Assembly: GCA_905221605.1 (NCBI GenBank)
Contig: CAJNDS010002734.1
Span: 626,279-690,278, forward strand
DNA length: 64,000 nt
DNA from: Symbiodinium natans
Lineage: Eukaryota > Sar > Dinophyceae > Suessiales > Symbiodiniaceae
Direction of reading: 5' to 3'
Shown here one piece after another: positions 39,379-51,700 of this stretch (positions within the stretch are counted from its first letter, which is position 1; each line of letters starts with the position of its first letter). A program made the translations under genes and the position numbers. The notes under the pieces are model-generated. The model saw only the letters and a list, made by a program, of their open reading frames with translations, did not search any database and had not been told where the DNA came from.

Positions 39379-40751
39379 GTGAGTCCGAAATCGCATCGAG
39401 GTATGCTGTCCGAGCAACTACTCTGCTGAGTGATGGAGCACCTTGGGACGTGAGACGAGCGATCATACCGCCACCATGTGGAGTGTGGATACCAGTTTCC
39501 TTCTTTCGCCCGGTCCAAACCCCTTTGAGACGCGACGTGGAAGACTTTCGACTACAGAAAGAAGAGATGAGAAGAGAGATAGAAAGGAGAGAGGAAAGGA
39601 GGGGGGGAGGAGGAAAAGAAGGTAGGGGGAGGTGTCGGAGAAACTCCGCTGTTTGGTTCTCGAATACACTGATGCTCTCTCTCTCTCCCTCTCTCTCCCT
39701 CTCTCCCTCTCCCTCTCCCTCTCCACTCTCTCTTCCCCTCCAGACCTTCTTTTCTTGTCTCCCTTCTCTCTCTTCGACTCCAAACCTTCTTTTCTTGTCT
39801 CCCTTTCCTCTCTCGCTCTCATTTTCACGAGCAGAGATGAAAAAACACCATGCCGAATTGCTTCACTGCCACAGCGTGCAGCACGGGAAGCACTCAGCCC
39901 ACTCTTGAGCCAAACGAATACGAGACACCCCAGTTACAAAGCACGTAAGACAGAGAAACACACGTGTAGTAACTGCAGTACCCAGTAGATTTAGCACGCA
40001 GGCCAGAACACCGTCCCAGCTGCTGCACCGTCGCACCAATAGCAACGCATTGAATCCGAACGAGAAAAAAAGAACAGCATAATGCACGCAAACCTGCCAG
40101 GCTTCCCCATATATCGACATCACCAACCTCCGATGTGTTCAGCGACCACGCAATTGTTACCCAGATATTCTCAACACGCACAATAAAACACCGTTAAAAC
40201 ACCTCCCAAACACCCTCGAACACCCCTGAAGAATGCAGTCTCAAAACACCCCTAAAACGTCCCGTCCTTACCCTCAAAACACCCAGTAAGCACATTGCAG
40301 CAACAGCCCCTCCTCCGCGCATTCACACATGTTTCCACGTACCGAAGAAACATGGAGCCCGGTCAGACTGTCGAACTATCTTGACTCCCCCACAACACCC
40401 GCAACATGTGTGCAGAGATGCATGATAAAGCTTGTGAGTGAGAGACCGACTTGCGACTCCGCTAGCCTTTGGCTCAAAAGAAAGTGATAACTTCAGTCCT
40501 TTTTGTGTTACATAGTAGCGCAGCCGCACCAATCCTGATCCTTCTGTGTTTCGCACGAAGCAGCCCAGCCGGAGCCCAGCTGGCGAACTGAAGCAGACGC
40601 ACGAATTGCGATTCGGACGTTGGTGTTGCTGTGGCTTGGCGAGAAAGATCTACTGGTTGAGACACGTATCAGTATATATGAACCAACAACAAGCTCGGGC
40701 GTACTCGACATCGCTGAGCTCAAACTCCGATAGATTCAGAAAAGCAGCGGC
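39379..40751. other. No supportable gene; purine- and CT-rich tracts
   Basis: AG-rich run at about 39560-39640 and a (CTCTCC)n/(CTCT)n tract at about 39670-39830. The remainder up to the telomere-like tract shows no recognised domain. Confidence 0.5.
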
Positions 40752-40800
40752 CTAACCCTAAACCTTAAACCCTCAACGTTGAACCCTAAATCCAAACCCT
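40752..40800 (+). repeat. Telomere-like tract
   Basis: Degenerate CCCTAAACCTTAAACCCTC units with interruptions, CCCTAAA orientation. Confidence 0.75.
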
Positions 40801-41194
40801 AGCTCAAGGCCTCGGCCGCCCCTCTACACGGGGCGGCGGCGCTTAATGGCACCGACCCAGCGTCTTCAGGGACCAGGGGGCCTTTTGGGGGTGCTCAAAA
40901 CAAAGGGCCTGGGAGCTGCCTAGGACACGTGACCCCTCGAAATCCTGGACCCTGACCCGCTTGAGAGCCTCTCAGCACCCGTTGGGAACGGAAGAAGTTT
41001 TTTTGCACGTAGGCAAATGACCTGAATTTAGGCCCAAACCCTAAAAGGAATAGGTGTAGGGTGGCTTTGCCGCCTTGGACGGCGTGGGGTGTCAGATGGC
41101 CCTCCACAATCCGGCCAGAGCTGCTCGTTGCACCTGACGAAGCTTTCGAGCCTCTTTCAATTCTGCATCCTTACCTTCACAGCATGAGCGCCAC

Positions 41195-41297
41195 GAGAAC
41201 CCTAGACCCTAAACCCTAAACCCTAAACCCTAAACCCGAAACCCGAAACCCTAAATCCTAAACCCTAAACCCTAAACCCTAAACCCTAAACCCTGCT
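41195..41297 (+). repeat. Telomere-like tract
   Basis: About fourteen CCCTAAA units with CCCGAAA and CCCTAAAT variants, on the plus strand. Confidence 0.92.
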
Positions 41298-42972
41298 CAG
41301 CGGGTTTGGGCATCTATGACATGTGGAAGGCTGGATCCCAGGCCTTCTGGGACGTTCCAAGGTGAAGTTGGGCCCGCAAGATAATTTCGGAGCCCAGAAC
41401 TCTGGGAATTTCGTGGATACCTGAAAGCTTCTTATGAAACCTTTTGATACGAAGAACACTAGCAATACTAACAGCAATACTAACAGGAGATAATGCCAGC
41501 ACTACGGGAAACAATGCCACTACGAATAGTAAAATTCAGGCCGCCCGAAAGATGCAAATCAAATCAGGAATGCTAGAAGAAAACCTATGCCTACGCAAAT
41601 ACTTGATAGATATGTTTTGTAGTGGTATGGGCTCTGTTGGTGCTCATTGAAGCTAAGCGGAACAGCAACATCAAGAAAAGTGTCACGCTCCGGACCCTCA
41701 GCCAGCCGTTGCAAAAACTGTGTAAAGCGCACGACGGTAGGGAATTGACCCGTCAGACAAAACATGCAAAGACAATATGAGAAGAGGCGAAAAGCATACA
41801 TCTTCCTGGCTCCAGCGTACAAAGAGTTACGTTCAGGGTCGTGTGCTTCCCTGCATCGTTCTCCGTTTTCCGAGCACAGGGCTGAGGGAGCATAGTATCT
41901 TTATAGTACTACGACAGTACCATGCAATATTGCTGAAGAGTATGATTGGTGTATGCTCGTCTTTCGACAATATTACTCTGATTTACTAGGTGTTGCCCCG
42001 TGCGGTGCTTGTACGAGTCACGGTCTATTGGGTTTTTCACCTGAAAGCCATGTTGCGCGTGATTTTTCATTTCCTTAAGCCCTCAAGACTTCAACTCCCC
42101 AAAATTAAAACCTGCGAGTGCAAGTACCCGCCGCGTTGGGCGATGAGCCGTGCGTGGTCTGGTGGGCTTTTGGGAAGGGCGAGGGGAGCCTTGGTAGTTT
42201 CAATTTTCAAGTGCTATCAGCTCATCCGCTGCAGTGGCCTGCTACAGTATTCAACATCGCGCCGTATCATACTTTACAACTCACAAAATATTTCCGTTCA
42301 GCAGTTTTTCCGCCTCCGACACATCCAAAACATCTTCCAAGGCTGGCAAAGGCAAGAGTCGAGAAACGGTCGCCTGCCTTCGAAACCTCCTCAGATCATG
42401 CCAGGTTTTACGGGCTCGGAGCTGCGGATTTGGAGAGTTGGGGAGCTGCCAGTAGCGTTCGGAGCTGGAATGCAAAGATGAACCGGCCAGACAGCTCTCA
42501 AGCTGCTGTTTCACCGAGTTTGAGCTCAGCGATGTCGAGTCCTTCCCTTAAGCACGCCTCCCTTGTTCAAAGTGGAATAAGCTTGTGACGGTTACGAGAC
42601 ATCTGGTTGCGCAGCCACGAAACCTATGCAACCCGAAATTCTAAACCCATGAACCATACTGAGTCCTACTGCGTGCCATGACTGAATTTGCTAAAAATTG
42701 AGCAGTTGCGTTACTTGGGTGCGTGCCGTCAGACATGAAGCACCAAACTCGTCGAGTAATGGTGCGTTGATTTTGCGCAGCTCTGCGCCACCCACCGAAT
42801 TTTCTTTCAGCTCGGTCTTTGTCTTTGTCATGTTGTGATTCAGTTGTGATCGTTGAGACCATCAAACTTTGGGTATGGCCGTGCATGGTTGGTAGATGCG
42901 TCGATGGCCTGGCTTGATGTGATGTCGTAACTTGTGGCGTGTGCGTGCGCCGGGTCGGGATCTAAGGTGAGC
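41298..42972. other. Upstream region of the giant gene; no supportable gene
   Basis: Ordinary mixed sequence with only short frames. A promoter for the gene at 42973 would lie here, but dinoflagellate promoters have no consensus I can recognise and no spliced-leader acceptor could be assigned. Confidence 0.4.
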
Positions 42973-45769
42973 ATGGCGGCATTTCACGCAGCCCTGCCTA
43001 TTGTCTTCCTGGCCGGGATGGTGCAGAAATCAATGGCGACATCCACGTCGACGTCCACGTCGACGTCCACGTCGAAGTCCACATCGACGTCCACGTCGAC
43101 GTCCACGTTGATGCAAAACTACGATGCTGTTGGCTGCGACTTTGAGTTTGATGCATGCGGTTGGGTACCCAGCAATGAGCAGGCAAGTTTGTGTCATTGT
43201 TACGCTTTCTGCTCGCTCTGACATTGGTGTGTGTCCTGTTTGTCAGTCGGCAGGCTTCGTACATGCATGTAGGGTTGAACACTGCGGCATTTTCCAACAG
43301 TACTGAGTACAGTCCTGATTTGTGCATGAAATGTTCCTTGCGTTGCTTGGCTTTGGGAGGCTTGGCGACGGGAGACTGGGGCGACCCCTTCTTCGTCCAC
43401 CGGGCCAGCAGGCGCATATTCTGGCATGCACTACATCTACCTGGAAGCCAGTGGCAACACTCCCAACCAGGCCGGAGAGCCGCAGATTTTGGTGTCAAGG
43501 ATTGGAGTAGGTCTGTGATCTAGATAGGTTAGACCGATTCAATACTGATCATGTCGGAATTGTGGAGGAGTTCACGCTGGAGAGTCCCCAATTCACCAAG
43601 GGCGATGGCGCAGAAAGGTATCTGCAGTTTCGCTACCACATGTATGGAGGCAGCATGGGCAGCCTGTCACTACAGTCCTGGGTTGGTGACACCTGGGCAA
43701 CGACGTGGTCACGATCTGGCAATCAGGCCGACGTTTGGCATCATGCCTATGTAAGGCTGCCTGATGATGCACAAGCACTTCGTTTCCACATCATAACCGG
43801 GAGTGGTTTTAGCAGCGATATGGCTTTGGATGCAGTGGACACTGGCGCTGCAAGCCATGACTCCGTGGCGTGCAGCTTTGACCCCACCACTTGTGGCTGG
43901 GTAGCCTCTGGTGACCATGACCAGGAGGTGCGAGGGAACGGTTCCAAGGTTGTAGATGTTTTGACGTGCAGTAGTACTGTCGCGTGATGATTCAGAAATC
44001 ATGATGCCTGTCGATTACCTTGTGAGGCCACTTTCCTGTACGTGACAGGCAGCTGCACTCCGGACGTGAATGGGTGGTACCAAGTGCAAGGCCAAACCCT
44101 CAGTGGGCGACCCTACTACAAGCGTGTGGATCCAAACGATGAGAGATACATCTACCACGATCCTCACTGTGCTGGAGGCAGCACTTACATGCCTCGCTGG
44201 ATATTTGACAAGGACGCCCCATCGGTCACTGCTTCCAAGGATCTTGATGGCGATGGGGGGTGCAGTTACGCTTCAAGGTTGTCCAGTGATGACGTGCTGC
44301 CTCCACTCACCGCAACATGGAGAAGCTGGTGCGACGGATGGACCAATGACGCAGTGAGCGCGGGACGGTCAGCCGCATTCTCTGGCGTTTACTACATGTC
44401 ATCAAGGCATTCAGCCGCCAATGGCGGTAATGCGAAGGATGTGGGGTTGCCGAAAGCCATGCTGCTATGCATGTACAAGACATCCTGTCACATCAGTGTC
44501 AGAGTTGATTCGCAGCGAGCGGGTCTGTAGTGGCACCTCGTTCTCCTTTTGTTGCTGCAGGTAGGATGCAAGCCTTTAAGCTCTCTTTGGGGCTGTCCTC
44601 ATGCTTCATAGCATGGCCTGGGAAATTCTTACTTGCCGGTTTTTTCTGCGCCGAAGTTTTACATGGCTTGGAGTAGTTGACGTAGTGTCCTGTCGAAATC
44701 AATTCATCAACGCCTCCTCCCAAACTGTTGCAGCACTTGATGAGATTGACGCGCAAAGGCCACCTAGGCCCTTGAGTTTAATGGTGGTGTGTTGTGAGCT
44801 GTGCTTTGAGCTGCTGGTTCTGTCCCGCTGAGGGGGGCTTGCCCCACTTGCAAAGCCCCTGATGAGGAGTCCGTTCTGCAAAGCCCATTCTTCAGCGAAG
44901 GAGGCGGCGACGAGAGGTCTGTGTACTTCAGCTTCCGCATGTATGGCAACGAGGAGTTTGGATATCTGCAGCTGCAGAGTTGGGACGGCTTGAATTGGAC
45001 GACCATTTGGTCCGCCTCAGGGAATCAGGGCGATATGTGGTTTCGACTTCGTGCAAGCTTGCCTGCCGATGCCCAAGCCTTGCGCTTTCGAGGTGTCATC
45101 GAGCAGGGGCTTTCCGGCGACCTCGCGTTGGGGGCAGTGCGCACAGCGGCGGTCCTACCACAAGAGCTGGCTTGTGAGAGCTTTCAAGTTTCTGGCTGTT
45201 TGTGGTTCGATAACAGTTCCACGTCTGCCACGTGGCGCCAGGCAGGTCCGGACGCTGCGGGTAGCTTCTTCTTGCAGTGGATCGGGACGGATGGCCTATC
45301 TGCTGCCCTCGAAAGCGCGGAGATCCAAACAAATGCCTCGGACGCGACTTTCTTCCTCAACTTCCGGCTTGAGGGACCCACTGCTGCTCTAAGAGTGCAG
45401 CACCTCACAGAGGATGGCACCTGGACCGATCTGCAGACATCGCCTGCGTCTCTGGCATCGCCCCATGTCTCAGAGACGCTTCAGCTCATGGGCCCCATCT
45501 CGAAGTCTCGGGCACTGCGTTTGCTGGCCACCACGAAGAGCTCGGAGGACGTGGTGAGCATCAACTCCTTCCACGTGGAGTTGGTCGCCTTCGCGGGCCT
45601 CAGCGAGGCGCAGTGCGACTTCGAGGAGGACTTCTGCGCGTGGGCCGGGACCTGGTCGAGCTCTGCCGGGCGCGCCGATGGCTTCCCAGCCTGGCGCGGC
45701 CAGCTGTTCGCCTACGTGACGCAAGGGCAGTGGGAGTCTACCGAGGAGGCGCCTCCAGGGAGTCCTGAG
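42973..45769 (+). CDS. Giant gene, N-terminal exons: signal peptide and MAM domains
   Basis: Exon 1 (42973-43182) begins MAAFHAALPIVFLAGMV, a signal peptide, then a Thr-Ser run from a 12-bp repeat, then CDFEFDACGWVPSNEQ, the MAM start. Donor CAG|GCAAGT, acceptor at 43360, and the frame continues AWRRETGATPSSSTGP, then GMHYIYLEASG: the core of one MAM domain. Exon 3 (about 43565-43948) has ERYLQFRYHMYGGSMGSL and starts a second MAM (CSFDPTTCGW). The exon at about 44049 encodes an unrecognised module (GRPYYKRVDPNDERYIYHD) and then GVYYMSSRHSA. Exon 44867-45769 carries MAM-like units and begins another (CDFEEDFCAW) that finishes in the next exon. MAM domains mediate extracellular adhesion. Confidence 0.75.
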
Positions 45770-48700
45770 GTTTTAAATGACCTGAAGGATCTCTTAATGC
45801 GACTCTTCCTCTTGCTTCCCTATGCTTGCAGCCTGTGCAGGCAGTCCTGACGAGCCCCTTCTTTCCAGGCGTCGCTGGTGTTGCCTACCTGGCCTTTGCG
45901 TACCGAATGAAAGGCTGGGGAACCTACAGTCTGCAACTTGATGTGTGGGGTGAAGGCCGTTGGCAGACAAGATGGTCCAAGATTCGTGAACAAGGAGACG
46001 GGAGCTGGGAGCAGGTGAAGCTACTGCTGCCAGCAACCGCACGCCGTGTGCGCTTCAAGGGTCTAGCAGCCACTGACCAGTACACTCCCGATGCTGTCGA
46101 CATTGCTATTGATGACCTGTTCTTGCATGTGCAAGAAGCTGCTGCTCCAGCTGCCATGACTCCAGTTCTTGGTTGGGAGCACACGTGTGTCCTAGCTGCG
46201 GGGCAGCTCAAGTGCTTTGGCTCGAACCGATACGGTCAGTTGGGCTACGGCAACGTGGAGAGTCTGGGTGATGAGCCGCTAGAGGTTGGTGTGCAGGTAC
46301 CGGTCGTGGACTTGGGGGATCCTCGAGGCGGCTCATTCGAAAAAAAGCATGTTAAGAAGGCCCTGCTGTCCCTACCGTGCCATGCCATATGCCACACCAT
46401 GTCCACCCCATGCTCACACCACGCCACGCCATGCCACATCTCACTTTTTTGTCATTCAGAGAGTCGCCAATCGTCCCCACTCGGCAGGGAGCGAGGTTCT
46501 CCAGGCCTGCGCTGGTGATGATCACAGTTGCGCACTGCTTCGGGGTGGTGCTCTGAAGTGCTGGGGGAGCGGTGCCTTGGGGCAACTCGGTTCTGGCAAC
46601 GCGACCGGCATTGGCGACGAGCCCAACGAGATGGGGCAGCACCTCCCTCCGATCGACTTGGGCCTGGGAGCAGAAGTCACTCAGGTCTCCTGTGGCGCGC
46701 AGCACAACTGCGTCCTGCTCCTGGGAGGTGCTGTCAAGTGCTTCGGTCGGAATTCGGAAGGCCAGCTGGGCCTGGGGGACGTGCTGCCGGGACCTCAGTT
46801 CAGGCGTTATGAGACTCGTGCGATCATGCCCGCTCGCTCAGCGTTTGACGGTTTTTCTTTCCCTGGACAGCCAAGGAACCGTGGAACTGACAGCTCTCAC
46901 ATGGGAGATTCCCTGCCCGCCTTGGACCTGGGCAACTTCTCAGCCATCCACCTTGCTGCAGGCGATCGGCACACCTGTGCTCTTTCCGCCGAAGGTCACG
47001 TGGCTTGTTGGGGCATGTTGTTTCCTCAAGGCACGAATGCGGGCGATGAGCCTGGGGAGATGGGGGATCGGCTCCCGACGTTTGACTTCGGATTCCCTGT
47101 GATACAGGTGGCGGTAGGCCACGATTACACGTGTGTGCTCTCAGCAGAAGGCCAGGTGCGCTGTTGGGGCAGAAATTACTTCGCACAGCTCGGTCTCGGT
47201 GACACGTCGGATCGGGATGTCGACGGAGCGACTGATGTCGACCTGGGCACTGGAATGTCGGCTACGCATCTTGCTGTGGGTGTAAATTCCTTTCACTCCT
47301 GCGTGATACTTCAGGATGAAACAGTCCGGTGCTGGGGATACAACAGATATGGGCAGCTGGGGCAAGGCAACAGCCTCAACGTAGGAAACGGCCCGGGCGA
47401 GATGGGCGATTATCTTGAACCCATGGCTGTCGACAGAGCCCAGAGCCTTGCAGTGGGTGGCCGGCACACTTGTGCCTTGCAGGTGGACGACTCGCTTCTG
47501 TGCTATGGGCTGAGCAGAGATGGCCAGCTTGGCCTGGGCAGGAGTGACGCAGTAGGCGACGAGCCATCAGAGCTCGCCGGTTCCGGAGAGCTCCCCCCCC
47601 TCTTCGTCAGTCAGAATCTGCGAGAGGGTCTGGAGGCAGTGCGTCTTTCCGGAGGGGACAGGACGTGGGGATGGCTCGAGGTGCTTCACAACGGCTCCTG
47701 GGCACTGGTTTGCGACGATGGCTTCAACTCAGCCGCGGCCAGGGTGGCCTGCAAGGATGCCGTTTGTGTGCCTTAAAACCTAATCCATAATCTCCTGAGT
47801 GTTCGATCTTGTTCGAACTTGATGGGATCACGTAGGCATGTGTGCAAGGCTGAATGAGCAGAGCCCATGTGCCGACTGTTGATCCAGGGACCTTGGGTTT
47901 AAGTTGACACTCCAGGACCTGGGCATGGCTGCCGGAACGACTTTGCACTTCCTCTACCCGTCCAATGGCACCTCCGCTGCCTTCGCTGTGGATGACATCA
48001 AGTGCGACGGCACAGAAGTCAGCCTCGGCGATTGCTCATTCAGGGGCTGGCAAGTCCATGATTGTTCCCAGCGAGAAGCAGCAGGCGCGCCATCTTTTGT
48101 GTTACATCGGTCGAACTGTGGGTTGCATGGAGTCGACAACACGGAAGAGAGAACACAGCATCGCACCCAGGACTGTTTGACCCACACGTCACAACTCAAA
48201 CGTACAGCAGAACCAAGACAGCAACTCCAATGGAGGATGCGCGTTGCAGTCTTTCTCGGAAACTTGCTCGTCTGCTTCGATACCATTCTCGCGTTGCTGC
48301 GCGTCGGGGCATGTCTTCGACATTCATACGATCCCAAAAGAAGGCCATTGATAATTGTAAAAAGCTTGCGTGCGCCGCCTCGGCAGCCGGGCTGGCCAAC
48401 GCGGGGGGCAGCGTGCGTAGGACGGGTCGCAGAAGGGTCAGGGCCCCAATAGATTTCAGGGGTCCAGAGTCCGAGGAAATTCTCGGCAGTCTCAGGGAAG
48501 GTTTGAAGGGGGGTTTTAAGGGTGGTGGCCAGCCTTTTCGTGCTTGGTGTCGGGGCCACAGCCTGGAACCCCCGCGGCTCCTCAGCACAGAAAGTTCGGG
48601 AGTCGGGGGAAGGATGTGCGTGTTCTAGACGCCTCTCGGCTGGAAGCCGAGGCGATTTCATAAATGCTCACATGGCAGGAGTTCAGTGCGAGCTGGATGC

Positions 48701-51700
48701 CTGGGGTGACTTCACCGTCCAAGGGCCGAGAGGCCGCCACGACCACAGCATGGTCTGGGACGCCGAGGGGCAGTCCGCGCTCATCTTCGGTGGGCAGGCT
48801 GGCAACAGCTTCGAGTATTTTCAGGACCTGTGGCAGTACCACTGGCCATCTCGAGCTTGGAGCTACCTCTCTGCAAGCGGTCCATCGACCAGGCCCGGAC
48901 CGCAGTCATGTCTTGACGCCATATCTTGCCATGCTAGCAGGCCCTGTCCAGCCAGGATTGAAACTACACCCAGCCCCGCAAAAGCCGTGGGTCTTCTTTT
49001 GTGCTGGCATGAACTCCTGAGAAAGCATGTGTTTGGAGCTTGCTTTAGTGCCCCCCACTCAGAACAGATGTATACGACCTCAAGTGAGGCAGGTGCTAGC
49101 AGGTGCCAGTGTTCCAGCAAGTGCATGGTGACTGCATGCCAGGCAGGGACATTCAGCGGCCTGGGACGCCACAACTCGCTCGATGCTCCTCTTCGCAGGA
49201 GTTCACCTTGGGACGTATTTCAGTGAGCTTTGGCAATACCATGTTGTCGGCACTTGGCAGCAGCTTGTGTTCCCCATGGCACCAGCAGCACGTGCCTACC
49301 ACTCGATGGTGTGGGACGCCGACTCTCGCTCGATGCTGGTCTTCGGGGGCGAGAATGGCGCCATCTTGGGCGACCTGGTGAGATGTAGCCTGCGCCACCA
49401 GGTCGTCTGTCAGAACAGGGGCATGAATCCCATGAATCCCAAGGGGGTTCGCTTGCAACAGGTCTTCTTCCAGGTTGCGGAGGTTCTGAAATTGGTTTGC
49501 CAAATCATTGGAGGCGGTAGGTGGTTTCTTCTAGGTGTTCGTGCAGCTCGTTCGTATGAGACACAAAATGGAGTTAGTCCCAAGAAAGACGTGGCATGGC
49601 AGCGTATGGCACGTGTGTTTGCTTCGCTTGCGCCGAGCCAAAAGCCCAGCTTTCCCTCCCTAAACCCTAAACCCTAAACCCTAAACCCTACTATGACCCT
49701 AAACCCTCAACCCTAAACCCTAAACCCTAAACCCAAAACCCTACACCCTAAACCCTAAACCCTTTTTGGGCAGGCCTGGAGCTTCGCCGCCAGCGGCCCC
49801 GGGCCAAGGAGCCGGCACTCCGCAATCTGGGACCCCGCAACGTGGCCCAAGACCTGTACGCTTGTGATGCGGTTTAGGGTTTAGGGTTTAGGGTTTAGGG
49901 TGTGTTGACATGCAAGCCTTATATATCTTCGTATATACATACATTATATTACTGCTGATATTCAAAAATGTTTACATGATTTTCTGGGCTTGCGTTTAGA
50001 GGCCGCCGCCTCTTGGGGGTCGACAGTCTGAGGTGACGATGTCCATGCTTGTGTTTGCGGGCTGGAGCGGCAGTGGCTACTTGGAGGACCTGCACATCTA
50101 CGACTCCTGGGCGAACCTCTGGAGGGAGATCTTTTCGGCTGGAAGCCCTGCCCCCAGAGGTAGACATGCAGCCGCCTGGCAGGCCAGTGCCATGTCCATG
50201 GTCGTCTACGCGGGCATTCAGAATGCGAGCGGCAACTTGAGCTATGACGACAAGCTGTACCGGCTGCTTAGTCGCAAGAGTGCATGCTAGTACTGCACAT
50301 TCATGTTGCGAGGGTGTGCTTCGTCCTGACGTGCTCTTTCGTCCGCTTGCCTCGAGCGCTAGATTCGCGCGAAGCTCTGTTGGAGTTGCTGCAGGTTTGA
50401 CTTCTTGACTAGCTCGTGGTCAGAGCTTGCTGCCGGGCCTTCGCCACGTGCAGACCCAGCAATCGTATGGGACGACTCCTCCAGCGGATTGCTCAGCTTC
50501 GGAGGGTTCAACACATCCTACCTGGACGATCTCTGGAGGTTCGCTGCGACCCCAGCACGGCCGCGATTGGTTGCGAAGTGCCCTGTGGGTCAGACGTGTG
50601 TCTTGAACACTTCACTTCCGAATCTTCCGAGCATCCTGTCCGTCAAGCGGTCATGCATGGACTCGGAGTCCCTGGCCTCGGCTGAGAGCTCGGATGGGAC
50701 TTTCGCCTTCACGGAGGGCGCTGGCTCATCCATCTCATCCCGACTTCACGTGGACCCTGGATTATACACCCTGTGCTCATGCGACGCCTCGCAGTGTTCG
50801 CCGAGTGACCTGGTAGCCCTTGGCTTCTTCATCAGCGAGGGCCCATTCGCAAACCAAAGGCTGCAATGTGTCATGGGGCAGCCGTGCGCTTTCGCCTCCC
50901 TGCGCGGAGTCGGCTTGTCAGTGGACGACCGTGTGATCGCCATGCGTCAGTGTGGGACCGACAACGCCTCGGCTACATTTGGCCATGCCAGTGCTTCTCC
51001 TCAGACGTCTCTCCGGATCGATCGATCTATGGATGCCTTCACACTGGATCTAGGACAGCTGGAGCCAAATGGCGTGCCCGAAACCCTCAACCTATGTTGG
51101 TGTCCGGCAGGTCGGTGTGGCGCAGCAGAGGACTTCCGGGCCACTGCACTTGAACTGCAGATCCTTTGTCCTCCTGGGCTCTACGAAGTGGATGGATCTT
51201 GCGAAAGCTGCCCGGAAGGCTACTTCTGCCCTGACGGCCAACGTGTTGACAGCTGCCCTGCCTGGAGCTCTTCCCCGGCTGGATCCAGTCATCTCCTCAG
51301 GCTCTCAGACTGTATCTGAGCCGCGGAGTTCATGAAATGCTAAGTGGGCAGTTCTCGGAACACAGAGGGGTCCAGTTTGCCAAGTCTTGCAACCTGGGGT
51401 GTACTGCTTTGGCGACTTGTGATGTGTTGCCCTAAGTTTGCCCTAAGGTGATGTTTCAGATTGCCGATGCTCACTTGGACGCTACATGGAAGAGGCTGCT
51501 TGCCTGATGTGCCCTTATGGCTCCACGACGTTGCAGGAGGGGGCCGTAGGATCGACCTCTTGCAAGTGCATGCCCGGCTTCGTGAATGCGTCCAGCAGCC
51601 AGTCACACTGCGAACCCTGTGGTTTCGGGTTCTTTTGCATTGGAGGGACACACCGGGAGCCTTGCGCTGAGTCTCAGGCGACGCTTGTCAACGCGGCCAG

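Noticed and set aside
40460-40482. Possible relic of the dinoflagellate spliced leader (TAGCCTTTGGCTCAA)
   Set aside because: Matches the leader only with indels, and no retroposed coding sequence follows.
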